A stretch of DNA of 64,000 nucleotides from CAVVPY01 sp963750295 (GTDB taxonomy: Bacteria; Actinomycetota; Actinomycetes; Mycobacteriales; Jatrophihabitantaceae): positions 744,001-808,000 of the forward strand of contig CAVVPY010000001.1 of assembly GCA_963750295.1 (NCBI GenBank), written 5' to 3'. The notes under the pieces are model-generated. The model was given only the letters and a program-made list of their open reading frames with translations. It was not told where the DNA came from and searched no databases. A program made the translations under genes and the position numbers. Shown in pieces: positions 51,218 to 59,860 of this stretch (positions are counted from its first letter, which is position 1; the number at the start of each line of letters is the position of its first letter).

Positions 51218-52306
51218 GTGGACGATCCGTTGGCACCGGCCCGGGCGCTGTTCCCTGGGCGACGGCTCGCGCACGCCGAACTGATCCGTGAGGGCGATCG
51301 CGCCGACGTATGGCGGGCCTGGCTGGACGGCGACGCGCGGCAGCCGGTCGTGGTGAAGTGCTACACCACTGCCGGGGAGGGCTGGGTACGCGAGACGGCT
51401 GCCCTCTCGGTCATCGGCGGCCGGCCGGCGCTGCTCGCCGAGAGCGGTGAACCACCGCTGCTCGTGCTCACCGATCTCGGCTCCGGGCGCAGCGTCGCCG
51501 ACGCCCTGCTCGGTGACGACCCGGCTGTCGCGACCGAGGCGGTAGCGCGGTGGGCCGAGGCGATCGGCCGGCTGCATCGCGACACGGTCGATGGCCGCGC
51601 GGCGTTCCGCGCCGCCCTCGACGGACGCGCCGGGCAGTTGCCGGTCGACGAGCACGTGTTCGGTCCGGCCGTGCACGATCTCGCCCGGGCGGTCGACGAT
51701 CGCTGCGCCGCGCTGGGCATCCCGACCTCCAGCGCCGCGCTGGACGAGCTGCGCGGACTGGCCCACCGCCTCGGTCCGGACGGGCCGGCTGCGCTCACCC
51801 CCGCGGACGCCTGCCCGGACAACAATGTCGACGTCGGCGACCAGGTGGTGCTGATCGACTACGAAGGGGCCCAGTGGCGCCACGTCGCGTGGGACCTGGC
51901 CTACCTGCGCGTGCCGTGGCCGACGTGCTGGTGCTCGTGGCGCATTCCCGACCCGGTCGCCGACCTGGCGATCGAGCGCTACCGCAAGCTCGCAGGCGGC
52001 GCGCTGCCCTACGTCACGACCGACGCCTTCGCCGCGGACGTGGCGGCCGCGTGCACCGGCTGGGCGTTCCTGTCCTTCGACCTGTTTGCCACCGCGGCCC
52101 TGGACGGCGACCCGCCCAACGTCGCACACCGGCCGACGCCGTCCCGACGCGCGATGATCCTGCACCGGCTCGCCGGCGCGGCCGCCGAACCGCAGCTGCC
52201 TGCGCTGGCCGATCTTGCCGGCCGGTTGCGCGCCGGCCTGGTCGAGCGCTGGGGCGAGCCGCCGCTGGCCTACGCGCCGGCCTTCCGCGCAGTGGCGTCC
52301 GGCTGA
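51218..52306 (+). CDS. Aminoglycoside-phosphotransferase-fold kinase-like protein
   Basis: 362 residues. Lys in PVVVKCYTTAG and Glu in WVRETAALS suit the ATP-binding lobe. The catalytic loop reads TPADACPDNN: Asp197 and Asn202 keep the D-x4-N spacing of HGDxxxxN, but the usual His-Gly before the Asp is Pro-Ala. LIDYEGAQWRHVAWDLAYLR is the Mg-binding DxD-equivalent region. It may phosphorylate a small molecule. It lies between truB and ribF, a site where I know no fixed function for such a gene. Confidence 0.8.
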   Translation: MDDPLAPARALFPGRRLAHAELIREGDRADVWRAWLDGDARQPVVVKCYTTAGEGWVRETAALSVIGGRPALLAESGEPPLLVLTDLGSGRSVADALLGDDPAVATEAVARWAEAIGRLHRDTVDGRAAFRAALDGRAGQLPVDEHVFGPAVHDLARAVDDRCAALGIPTSSAALDELRGLAHRLGPDGPAALTPADACPDNNVDVGDQVVLIDYEGAQWRHVAWDLAYLRVPWPTCWCSWRIPDPVADLAIERYRKLAGGALPYVTTDAFAADVAAACTGWAFLSFDLFATAALDGDPPNVAHRPTPSRRAMILHRLAGAAAEPQLPALADLAGRLRAGLVERWGEPPLAYAPAFRAVASG

Positions 52307-52333
52307 TCCGTCCCGGCCGATACGCTGCCTGGC

Positions 52334-53284
52334 GTGCAGCGCTGGCACGGCCTCGACGCCGTTCCCACCGGATGGGGGCACTGTGTCGTCACCATCGGGG
52401 TGTTCGACGGAGTGCACCGCGGCCATGCCGAGCTCATCGGCAAGGCGGCTGCGCTGGCCGCCGAGCGTGGTGTCCCGAGCGTGGTGCTGACCTTCGTCCC
52501 GCACCCGTCCGAGGTGGTGCGTCCCGGCTCCCACCCGGCCGTCCTCACCTCGATCGTGCGGCGCGCCGAGCTGGTCGAGCAGCTCGGCATCGACGTGTTC
52601 TGCGCGCTGCCGTTCACCCTCGAGTTCTCGCGGCTGGCGCCGGACGAGTTCGTGCACGAGGCGCTCGTCGATCGGTTGCACGCGTCCGGGGTGATCGTCG
52701 GCGAGAACTTCCGCTTCGGGCACAAGGCTGCCGGCGACATCGCCGAACTGGAGCTACTGGGCCGTCGATTCGGCTTCACCGCACAAGGCGTGTCGCTGCT
52801 GGCCGACCATGACACCACGCTCAGTGCGACCTACGTCCGCTCGTGCGTCCAGGCGGGTGACATGGTTAGCGCCGGCGCCGCCCTGGGCCGCCCGCACCGG
52901 CTCGACGGCATCGTCGAGCGCGGTGACCAGCGTGGCCGTGAGCTGGGGTTCCCGACCGCGAATCTGCGCACCGAGCAGTGGGCCGCAGTGCCCGCGGACG
53001 GTGTGTACGCCGGACGTGTCGTCAGCCTGGACGAGTGGGGCCGCACGGTCGACGCCCCGCCCCTCGGCCTGGCGGCGATCTCGATCGGCACCAACCCGAC
53101 CTTCGAGGTGCGGCAGCGTCGGGTCGAGGCCTACATCCTCGATTTCGACGGAAACCTGTACGGGCAGGCGCTCGGGGTCGAGTTCGTCGAGCGGCTACGG
53201 GGAATGACGCGCTTCGACAGCGTCGACGAGTTGGTCGTGCAGATGCACGCAGACGTCGACCGCACGCGCGCCGTCATGCGCTGA
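52334..53284 (+). CDS. ribF: Bifunctional riboflavin kinase / FAD synthetase
   Basis: 316 residues. The N-terminal adenylyltransferase has VVTIGVFDGVHRGHAELIGKA (HxGH-type) and ENFRFGHKAAGD; the C-terminal riboflavin kinase domain has GFPTANL and GVYAGRV, and ISIGTNPTF. It makes FMN and FAD. Its truB-ribF neighbourhood is conserved. The start is GTG 52334 with no strong ribosome-binding site. Confidence 0.96.
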   Translation: MQRWHGLDAVPTGWGHCVVTIGVFDGVHRGHAELIGKAAALAAERGVPSVVLTFVPHPSEVVRPGSHPAVLTSIVRRAELVEQLGIDVFCALPFTLEFSRLAPDEFVHEALVDRLHASGVIVGENFRFGHKAAGDIAELELLGRRFGFTAQGVSLLADHDTTLSATYVRSCVQAGDMVSAGAALGRPHRLDGIVERGDQRGRELGFPTANLRTEQWAAVPADGVYAGRVVSLDEWGRTVDAPPLGLAAISIGTNPTFEVRQRRVEAYILDFDGNLYGQALGVEFVERLRGMTRFDSVDELVVQMHADVDRTRAVMR

Positions 53285-53299
53285 CGAACCCCACCGGAC

Positions 53300-53734
53300 T
53301 CAGGCTGTCAGCAACCGCCGCAGCAACCGGCCGAACATCCGCCGTGAGGCCGCGGTGGTGATGCCGTCGGCGAAGCGCGGGGCGCGCCGAACCGTGACCT
53401 GCTCGCGCCACGTCGACCGCGAGCCGGTGCCACGCGGTTCGACGGTGAGTTCGGCCCACCCGGTCACGACCGTCCCGCGCTTCTCGATCCGACACCGGCC
53501 ACCGGTCCCGCCCGCCGGCGGCCGCCACTCGACGACCTCCATCGGGTCGTCGAACCCGGCCCGGCCCAGGCCGGTACGGGCGACGAACACCGTCCCGGCG
53601 CCGGCCGGGGGCGCGGACGTGACCTCGATGCTCGTCAACGGCACGTAGCGGGCGTGGGCCGGCCAGTCGACCAGGCGGTCCCACGCCGCGGCGGGCGCCA
53701 GGGCGCTGTCGTGACTGACGCTGAACAGGCCCAT
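53300..53734 (-). CDS. SRPBCC (START-like) family protein
   Basis: 144 residues. FSVSHDSALAPAAAWDRLVDWPAHARYVPLTSIEV is the polyketide-cyclase/dehydrase-type SRPBCC opening; the central part (VVEWRPPAGGTGGRCRIEKRG) and C-terminal helix fit the fold. It probably binds a hydrophobic ligand, function unknown. The start is the ATG at 53734. It is convergent with ribF and divergent from rpsO. Confidence 0.83.
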   Translation of the reverse strand: MGLFSVSHDSALAPAAAWDRLVDWPAHARYVPLTSIEVTSAPPAGAGTVFVARTGLGRAGFDDPMEVVEWRPPAGGTGGRCRIEKRGTVVTGWAELTVEPRGTGSRSTWREQVTVRRAPRFADGITTAASRRMFGRLLRRLLTA

Positions 53735-53882
53735 GCCTCGAGTGTAGATTTCGGCCCTCAGCGTGGGCGCTGGTATCGTCGTCCACAGGTCGCTTCGTGC
53801 GGCCCGCGCAGCGTGCGTTTCGTCATCCACCGTGATCACGACCGGTGGAGCGTGCGGTGTCACCATCGAGAAGGAGTCGTCC

Positions 53883-54152
53883 GTGCCGCTGGCAAGCGAC
53901 GTCAAGAAGCAGATCATCACCGAATACGGTTCCGCCGATGGCGACACCGGGTCAGCCGAGGTGCAGGTCGCGCTGTTGTCGCGACGCATCTCCGACCTCA
54001 CCGGGCACCTGCAGATGCACAAGCACGATCACCACAGCCGCCGTGGGCTGCTGCTGCTGGTCGGCCAGCGCCGCCGACTGCTGAACTACCTGGCCAAGAC
54101 CGACATCAATCGGTACCGGTCGATCATCGAGCGACTCGGCTTGCGCCGATAG
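53883..54152 (+). CDS. rpsO: 30S ribosomal protein S15
   Basis: 89 residues, the exact family length. KQIITEYGSADGDTGSAEVQVALLSRRISDLTGHLQMHKHDHHSRRGLLLLVGQRRRLLNYL is the S15 signature. GTG start with AAGGAG 6 nt upstream. A strong intrinsic terminator follows, and pnp comes next, the classical rpsO-pnp order. Confidence 0.97.
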   Translation: MPLASDVKKQIITEYGSADGDTGSAEVQVALLSRRISDLTGHLQMHKHDHHSRRGLLLLVGQRRRLLNYLAKTDINRYRSIIERLGLRR

Positions 54153-54158
54153 TTCGTG

Positions 54159-54186
54159 GGGAGCGTCCCGACGGGGCGCTCCCTTT
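54159..54186 (+). terminator. Intrinsic terminator after rpsO
   Basis: Stem GGGAGCG-T-CCC pairs with GGG-G-CGCTCCC (54159-54169 with 54173-54183), one G-U wobble, GAC loop, followed by TTT. This is the only hairpin in the window with a clear T-run. Partial read-through into pnp is probable, as in other rpsO-pnp units. Confidence 0.75.
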
Positions 54187-54409
54187 GCACATCAACTCAA
54201 CAACAGCCGGACGCACATGCGCGTCCACGCGACATCGAGCCTGCGGACGACGCCGGTCCTCGGTAGTGGCGGTCGGAGTCGTCGAACTCGTTCATCGCGA
54301 ATTCGATCCACGTCCCGCCCGCTTCGATCGAAGACCGGCACCCATTCGAGGGTGTGAGCCCGCTCGGACGTCGCCTGTGTCACCGGCACCACGAGAGGGG
54401 TCTATCCGA
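54187..54409 (+). promoter_or_regulatory. pnp leader region
   Basis: The 223 bp between the rpsO terminator and pnp hold one small hairpin, GGACGC/GCGTCC (54209-54226), and a TTCGATCGAA palindrome. In enterobacteria the pnp leader hairpin is an RNase III site for autoregulation; here a similar role is only a possibility. No other gene is seen. Confidence 0.35.
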
Positions 54410-56638
54410 ATGTCGGAGACCATCGACGCCGACAACGGCGTCTACGAGACCGAAGCCGTCATCGATAACGGCAGCTTCGGCACGCGCACCATCCGTTTCG
54501 AAACCGGTCGGCTGGCCAGGCAGGCCGCCGGCGCCGTCGTCGCCTACCTCGACGACGACACGATGCTGCTGTCGGCGACGACGGCCGGCAAGAAGCCCCG
54601 CGAAGGCTTCGACTTCTTCCCGCTGACGGTGGACGTCGAGGAGCGCATGTACGCCGCGGGCCGCATTCCCGGCTCCTTCTTCCGCCGTGAGGGCCGCCCG
54701 TCCGAGGACGCGATCCTCACCTGCCGGCTGATCGACCGCCCGCTGCGCCCGACCTTCATCAAGGGTCTGCGCAACGAGGTCCAGGTCGTCATCACGGTGA
54801 TGGCGCTCAACCCCGACCACGCCTACGACGTCCTGGCGATCAACGCGGCCTCGGCATCGACGCAGATCTCCGGCCTGCCGTTCAGCGGCCCGGTCGGCGG
54901 CACGCGGGTCGCGCTCATCGACGGGCAGTGGGTCGGCTTCCCGACGCACTCCGAGTCCGAGCGCGCCACCTTCGACATGGTCGTGGCCGGCCGGGTCCTC
55001 GAATCCGGCGACGTCGCGATCATGATGGTCGAGGCCGAGGCCACCGAGAACACCGTCGAGCTGATCGCCGGCGGCGCCACCCGGCCGACCGAGGAGGTCG
55101 TCGCCGAGGGTCTGGAGGCGGCCAAGCCGTTCATCGCCGAGCTGTGCCGCGCACAGGCCGAACTGGCCAAGTCCGCCGCCAAGCCGGTCGCCGAGTTCCC
55201 CGTCTTCCTGGACCACCAGGACGACGTGCTCGAGGCCGTCTCCGCCGAGGTGTCCGACACGCTCACCCAGGCGCTGACGATCGCCGACAAGCAGGATCGC
55301 GAAGCCCGCCTGGACGAGCTCAAGGACCAGGTCAAGCAGTCACTCGCCGAGCGTTTCGCCGGCCGTGAGAGCGAGATCAGCGCCGCGTACCGCACGCTGA
55401 CCAAGAAGCTCGTGCGCCAGCGCATCCTGCGCGACAAGGTCCGTATCGACGGTCGCGGGCTGGCCGACATCCGGACGCTCTCGGCCGAGGTCGAGGTCAT
55501 CCCGCGGGTACACGGCTCGGCGCTGTTCCAGCGCGGTGAGACGCAGATCCTCGGCGTCACCACGCTGAACATGCTGGGTCTGGAGCAGAAGCTCGACACT
55601 CTGTCGCCCAACCGCACCAAGCGGTACATGCACAACTACAACTTCCCGCCGTACTCGACCGGTGAGACCGGCCGGGTCGGCTCGCCGAAGCGGCGCGAGA
55701 TCGGCCACGGCGCGCTCGCCGAGCGGGCGCTGCTGCCGGTGCTGCCCGGTCGGGACGAGTTCCCGTACGCGATCCGCCAGGTGTCCGAGGCGCTGAGCTC
55801 CAACGGCTCGACGTCGATGGGCTCGGTCTGCGCGTCGACGCTGGCGCTGCTCAACGCCGGCGTTCCGCTCAAGGCGCCGGTCGCGGGTATCGCGATGGGC
55901 CTGGTGTCCGACACTGTCGACGGTCGCACCGAGTACGTGGCGCTGACCGACATCCTCGGCGCCGAGGACGCGTTCGGTGACATGGACTTCAAGGTTGCCG
56001 GCACGCGGGAGTTCGTCACCGCACTGCAGCTGGACACCAAGCTCGACGGCATCCCGTCCGAGGTGCTCGCGGCGGCGCTCAAGCAGGCCCGCGATGCGCG
56101 CCTGCACATCCTCGACGTCATGGCCGAGGCCATCGACGGCCCGGACGAGATGAGCCCCTTCGCCCCGCGCGTCACCGTGGTGAAGATCCCGATCGACAAG
56201 ATCGGCGCGGTCATCGGGCCCAAGGGCGCGATGATCAACTCGATCCAGGACGACACCGGTGCGCAGATCACGATCGAGGACGACGGCACGATCTACGTGG
56301 GTGCGTCCGACGGGCTGTCCGCGCAGGCCGCGGTCGACCTGATCAACGCGATCGCCAACCCGCAGATGCCGAAAGTCGGCGAGCGGTTCCTGGGCACCGT
56401 GGTGAAGACGGCCGCGTTCGGCGCGTTCGTCTCGCTGCTGCCGGGCAAGGACGGCCTCGTCCACATCAGCAAGCTGGGCCGCGGCAAGCGGATCGGCAGG
56501 GTCGAGGACGTCGCCAACGTCGGCGACAAGCTTCAGGTCGAGATCGCCGACATCGACCAGCGCGGCAAGATCAGCCTGGTCCTCGTCGATGACGAGAGCG
56601 CCACCTCGGCACCCGAGCCGGCGTCCGCGGACGCCTGA
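54410..56638 (+). CDS. pnp: Polyribonucleotide nucleotidyltransferase (PNPase)
   Basis: 742 residues: two RNase PH domains separated by a helical domain, with conserved RRIPGSFFRREGRPSEDAILTCRLIDRPLRP and phosphate-site residues in the second core (SNGSTSMGSVCASTLALLNAGVPLKAPVAGIAMG). The KH domain starts near residue 592 (KIGAVIGPKGAMI) and the S1 domain near 656. It degrades RNA phosphorolytically from the 3' end; in actinobacteria it also adds tails. ATG 54410 is 11 nt after an AGAGGGG ribosome site. Confidence 0.97.
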   Translation: MSETIDADNGVYETEAVIDNGSFGTRTIRFETGRLARQAAGAVVAYLDDDTMLLSATTAGKKPREGFDFFPLTVDVEERMYAAGRIPGSFFRREGRPSEDAILTCRLIDRPLRPTFIKGLRNEVQVVITVMALNPDHAYDVLAINAASASTQISGLPFSGPVGGTRVALIDGQWVGFPTHSESERATFDMVVAGRVLESGDVAIMMVEAEATENTVELIAGGATRPTEEVVAEGLEAAKPFIAELCRAQAELAKSAAKPVAEFPVFLDHQDDVLEAVSAEVSDTLTQALTIADKQDREARLDELKDQVKQSLAERFAGRESEISAAYRTLTKKLVRQRILRDKVRIDGRGLADIRTLSAEVEVIPRVHGSALFQRGETQILGVTTLNMLGLEQKLDTLSPNRTKRYMHNYNFPPYSTGETGRVGSPKRREIGHGALAERALLPVLPGRDEFPYAIRQVSEALSSNGSTSMGSVCASTLALLNAGVPLKAPVAGIAMGLVSDTVDGRTEYVALTDILGAEDAFGDMDFKVAGTREFVTALQLDTKLDGIPSEVLAAALKQARDARLHILDVMAEAIDGPDEMSPFAPRVTVVKIPIDKIGAVIGPKGAMINSIQDDTGAQITIEDDGTIYVGASDGLSAQAAVDLINAIANPQMPKVGERFLGTVVKTAAFGAFVSLLPGKDGLVHISKLGRGKRIGRVEDVANVGDKLQVEIADIDQRGKISLVLVDDESATSAPEPASADA

Positions 56639-56651
56639 GTCGGTTCACCGG

Positions 56652-56693
56652 CGTCCGCGCTTCGCGGTGCACACGCACCGCGAAGCGCGGACG
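56652..56693. terminator. Bidirectional hairpin between pnp and a convergent SRPBCC gene
   Basis: A perfect 19-bp inverted repeat (arm CGTCCGCGCTTCGCGGTGC, 56652-56670 with 56675-56693) has a 4-nt loop. There is no T-run. It sits between two convergent genes, so it can act as a terminator for both. Confidence 0.7.
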
Positions 56694-56720
56694 ACTGCGT
56701 TAAGGACGCGTGGGCGGGAA

Positions 56721-57194
56721 TCAGGCGGCGGGGAACAGCGGATCGCCCGTCTCGAGTAGGGTTTTCAGCCCGCTCAGCACGGTCGTCCAACCCAGCCCGC
56801 CGACATGTCCGGCTGTCCTCGGCGACTGCTCGAGGCGATCGTGCGTCGTGGTGAGCAGGCAGACGCCGTCGCCGCGATCCTCGATGTCCCAGCTGACCCG
56901 GCTGGCGGGCTCGGCCGCCAGGTCCGGGTCATAGAGCGCGCGCCACGACACGACGAGCCGTCGCGGCGGATCGGACTCGAGCACGGTCTCGTCGATCACC
57001 AGTCGCGCACCGTCGGCGGACGTCTGCCGGAACGGTGTGCCCACCTCAGCGGTGGTGTCGACGAGGACCCCGTGGAAGTACCGGCGGGTGAACTCGGGTT
57101 TGGTGAGGGCAGCCCAGATCTGCTGCGGTGTCGTCTTGATCAGCACCTGGTAGATCTGGCAGGTCTGGGGAACATCGGTCGGGGACGTGATCAT
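56721..57194 (-). CDS. SRPBCC family protein (AHSA1-like), ArsR partner
   Basis: 157 residues. IYQVLIKTTPQQIWAALTKPEFTRRYFHGVLVDTTAEVGTPFRQT is the AHSA1/CalC-type START-like opening, with SWDIEDRGDGVCLLTTTHDRL in the later strands. It probably binds a small hydrophobic compound. It overlaps the upstream ArsR gene by ATGA, a common ArsR-SRPBCC pairing. Confidence 0.92.
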   Translation of the reverse strand: MITSPTDVPQTCQIYQVLIKTTPQQIWAALTKPEFTRRYFHGVLVDTTAEVGTPFRQTSADGARLVIDETVLESDPPRRLVVSWRALYDPDLAAEPASRVSWDIEDRGDGVCLLTTTHDRLEQSPRTAGHVGGLGWTTVLSGLKTLLETGDPLFPAA

Positions 57195-57511
57195 CGCTCG
57201 CTCTCCAATTCGCGTTTGAGCTCGATGAGCGCCGACACGTGGCGCTCGGTGTACTTGTCGATCCAGCGGTCGTGCACGAGCCGGATCGGCACCGGGTTGA
57301 GGAAGTGCAACTTCTCGCGGCCTGCTCGTCTGGTCGTCACGAGTCCGGCTTCTTCGAGCACCTTCAGGTGCTTCATGACGCCGAAGCGGGTCATCTCCGC
57401 CTCGCGCTCCAGCTCGGCGAGAGTGCGGCCGTCCCGTTCGAACAACACGTCCAGCAGGTGACGGCGAACCGGTGAGGCCAGCGCGCTGAAGACCGCATCG
57501 TCATCCGTCAC
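57191..57511 (-). CDS. ArsR family transcriptional regulator
   Basis: 106 residues. FSALASPVRRHLLDVLFERDGRTLAELEREAEMTRFGVMKHLKVLEEAGLVTTRRAGREKLHFLNP is a winged helix of the ArsR type; no metal-binding cysteine pair is present, so ligand sensing is not metal-based in the usual way. The GTG at 57511 is preferred because a -10-like TATTGT ends 6 nt before it, giving a leaderless message. The ATG at 57532 would lie between the -35 and -10 boxes. It probably regulates itself, the SRPBCC gene and the divergent MFS gene. Confidence 0.93.
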   Translation of the reverse strand: MTDDDAVFSALASPVRRHLLDVLFERDGRTLAELEREAEMTRFGVMKHLKVLEEAGLVTTRRAGREKLHFLNPVPIRLVHDRWIDKYTERHVSALIELKRELESER

Positions 57512-57517
57512 ACCCGA

Positions 57518-57547
57518 ACAATAGGTGACCATTTTGTCACGTGTCAA
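57518..57547 (-). promoter_or_regulatory. Promoter of the ArsR-SRPBCC operon with embedded operator
   Basis: On the minus strand, -35 TTGACA (57547-57542) and -10 TATTGT (57523-57518) are separated by 18 bp; the start point is expected at or next to the ArsR GTG (57511). A 16-bp inverted repeat GTGAC-N6-GTCAC (57525-57540) lies in the spacer, where a bound ArsR dimer would block RNA polymerase. Confidence 0.6.
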
Positions 57548-57556
57548 GATGTACGC

Positions 57557-58771
57557 GTGGCGATGGCGGGACTGCGCGGGTTCCGCGAGCTGCCGAGCGA
57601 GGTGCGGGCCCTCGTCGGCGTCGCCTTCATGGTCGCGCTCGGCTTCGGTCTGGTCGCGCCCGCCATTCCGCTGTTCGCGCGCCAGTTCGGGGTCAGTAAG
57701 TTCGCGGCCGGCGCCGTCATCAGCGCGTTCGCCCTCATGCGCCTGCTCACCGCACCGTTCGTCGGCAAGCTGGTCAACGCCGCGGGGGAGCGGGTCGTCC
57801 TCGCGACAGGTATCGGCGTGGTGGCCGTGTCGAGCGCCCTGTCCGGGTTGGCTCAGGCGTACTGGCAACTGCTCCTGCTGCGCGGAATCGGCGGCGTCGG
57901 CTCGATCATGTTCAGCGTCAGCGCGGCGAGCCTGCTCATCCGGGTGACCCCGAGCCATCAGCGCGGCCGAGCCCAGGGTGTCTGGGCCGGCGCGTTCCTG
58001 CTCGGTCTGATCGCCGGGCCTGCCGTCGGAACCATTGCCAGTTTCTCGTTGCGGCTGCCGTTCTTCCTCTACGCCGGGACCCTCGTCGTCGCCGGTGTGC
58101 TCGGGCTCGGCAACCTGCGGCACAGCGAACTCGCGGCGAGGCAGCAGGTGCGCGCGGACCCCCTGCCGCTGCGCACCGCGCTGCGTCAGCGGGCCTACAT
58201 CGCCGCGCTCGTCGCATCCTTCGCCGGTTCGTTCGCGATCGTCGGCTCGCGCAGTTCGATCGTCCCGCAGTTCGTCACCGATGATCTCCACCTGGGTTCG
58301 GGCTGGGTCTATGCGGCGTTCCTCGTGGTCAGCCTCGTCAGCGGCACGCTGCTGCTGCCGTTCGGGCATCTCGCCGACACCCGGGGACGCCGGCCGGTCA
58401 TCCTGCTCGGGCTCAGCCTCGGCGCAGTCGGGTTCGTGGTGCTGCTCGCCGTCGACTCCACCGGCGGGCTGCTGATCGCGATGGTGCTGCTCGGCGTCGC
58501 CGGCGCGGCGGACTCGGTCGCGCCGGGGGCCGTCCTCGGGGATGTCGTCGGCGGACGGGGCGGGACGGTCGTCGCGGTGTACCAGATGGCGGGGGACATG
58601 GGCTCGATCCTCGGCCCGATCACCGCGGGCGCGATCGCCGACGGCCATGGCTACGGGGCGGCGTTCGCGATCAGCGCAGGGGTCGCCCTGCTGCCACTGC
58701 CGTTCGTCGCCATCGCGCGCGAGACCCTGCGCCGAACCAGCAGCGTCGACGAGAAGGTCGTGACCCTCTAG
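57557..58771 (+). CDS. MFS transporter (12 TM, drug-exporter-like)
   Basis: 404 residues. LPSEVRALVGVAFMVALGFGLVAPAIPLFARQFGVS, MFS motif-A-like GKLVNAAGERVVL and GPAVGTIASFSLRLPFFLYAG (antiporter motif C) are clear, with about 12 helices. Export of a small molecule is likely. GTG 57557 is used; ATG 57563 is an alternative. It is divergent from the ArsR gene across a 45-bp spacer that holds the ArsR promoter and operator, so ArsR may control it too. Confidence 0.9.
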   Translation: MAMAGLRGFRELPSEVRALVGVAFMVALGFGLVAPAIPLFARQFGVSKFAAGAVISAFALMRLLTAPFVGKLVNAAGERVVLATGIGVVAVSSALSGLAQAYWQLLLLRGIGGVGSIMFSVSAASLLIRVTPSHQRGRAQGVWAGAFLLGLIAGPAVGTIASFSLRLPFFLYAGTLVVAGVLGLGNLRHSELAARQQVRADPLPLRTALRQRAYIAALVASFAGSFAIVGSRSSIVPQFVTDDLHLGSGWVYAAFLVVSLVSGTLLLPFGHLADTRGRRPVILLGLSLGAVGFVVLLAVDSTGGLLIAMVLLGVAGAADSVAPGAVLGDVVGGRGGTVVAVYQMAGDMGSILGPITAGAIADGHGYGAAFAISAGVALLPLPFVAIARETLRRTSSVDEKVVTL

Positions 58772-58815
58772 GCGATCCTCTCGGCGTTTCCTACCGGGCT
58801 TGGGATGATGGCCGG

Positions 58816-59271
58816 GTGCAGATCTCGGCGAAGACCGACTACGCGATCCGAGCGCTGCTGAATCTCGCGGCCAAGGAGCCCGATCTGGTCAAGGTCGACA
58901 CGATCGTTCGCGAGCAGGGCATGCCCCGCAAGTTCGTCGAGGCCATCCTCGGCGAGCTGCGCCGGGCGCAACTGGTTCGCAGCCAGCGCGGGGCAGAGGG
59001 CGGGTACGCCCTGGCCCGCCCCGCGGCCGAGATCACCCTCGGGGCGGTGATCCGAGCGGTCGACGGCCCGCTGGCAGAGGTGCGCGGCCTGCGCCCGCAT
59101 GAGACCACCTACGGCGGTGTCGCGGCGCACCTGCCCGACGTGTGGGTCGCGGTGCGATCCAGCCTGCGCAAGGTGCTGGACGAGACGACGCTGGACCAGG
59201 TGCTCACCGGCACGCTGCCCCCGCACGTGCGACGCCTCGTCGATGACCCGGACGCCTGGCTGCCCCGCTAG
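58816..59271 (+). CDS. Rrf2 family regulator lacking cluster cysteines
   Basis: 151 residues. The N-terminal Rrf2 winged helix is complete: ISAKTDYAIRALLNLAAKEPDLVKVDTIVREQGMPRKFVEAILGELRRAQLVRSQRGAEGGYALARPAAEITLGAVIRAVDGPL. The protein contains no cysteine at all, so it cannot hold the [2Fe-2S] cluster of IscR/NsrR/RsrR-type members. It may belong to the redox-insensitive Rrf2 class. It follows the MFS gene by 44 bp; target genes are unknown. Confidence 0.9.
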   Translation: MQISAKTDYAIRALLNLAAKEPDLVKVDTIVREQGMPRKFVEAILGELRRAQLVRSQRGAEGGYALARPAAEITLGAVIRAVDGPLAEVRGLRPHETTYGGVAAHLPDVWVAVRSSLRKVLDETTLDQVLTGTLPPHVRRLVDDPDAWLPR

Positions 59272-59304
59272 GGCGGCCTTGCCACGCGCTGCCTCGCGGG
59301 CACC

Positions 59305-59820
59305 ATGCGACTCGACATCGTCCTCGGCGACATCACCGTCCAGCGAGTGGACGCGATCGTCAACGCGGCGAACTCGTCGCTGCTCGGCGGTGGCGGCGTC
59401 GACGGCGCGATTCACGGCCGGGGCGGCCGCGAGATCCTGGCCGCATGCCGGCAGTTGCGTGCCACCAGCCACCCCGCCGGCCTGCCGCCGGGGCAGGCCG
59501 TGGCCACCACGGCCGGACGGCTCACGGCGCGCTGGGTCATCCACACGGTCGGCCCGATCTACCCTCAGGGCGACGTCGAAACACTGCGGTCCTGCTACGT
59601 CGAGACATTGCGCGTCGCCGACGGATTGGGGGCGCGGACGATCGCCTTCCCGCTGATCAGCGCCGGCGCGTATCGCTGGCCGCTCGACGACGCGATCGTC
59701 CAGGCCGTCGAGACGATCCTGGCGGCGCCGAACGAGGGCAGCGCGCGATTGGTACTGGTCTCGCCGGTCACGCACGCCCGCGCCCTTGACATTGCAGGCG
59801 GTGAGGGGCAGCCGGCGTGA
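59305..59820 (+). CDS. Macro domain protein (O-acetyl-ADP-ribose deacetylase-like)
   Basis: 171 residues. DITVQRVDAIVNAANSSLLGGGGVDGAIHGRGG is the MacroD-type ADP-ribose-binding motif, with the loop IAFPLISAGAYRWPL later. It probably removes ADP-ribose or acetyl-ADP-ribose modifications. The ATG follows the Rrf2 stop by 33 bp. Enzymatic type is inferred from the strong MacroD-like motif. Confidence 0.93.
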   Translation: MRLDIVLGDITVQRVDAIVNAANSSLLGGGGVDGAIHGRGGREILAACRQLRATSHPAGLPPGQAVATTAGRLTARWVIHTVGPIYPQGDVETLRSCYVETLRVADGLGARTIAFPLISAGAYRWPLDDAIVQAVETILAAPNEGSARLVLVSPVTHARALDIAGGEGQPA

Positions 59821-59860
59821 TCTCGGGTTAGGGTTGGTGCGCACCCGTGAGGAGGCGACG

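Noticed and set aside
57512..58648. Long minus-strand extension upstream of the ArsR gene, opposite the MFS gene
   Set aside because: The added sequence is acidic and repetitive without a domain, while a clear promoter lies just before the ArsR GTG.
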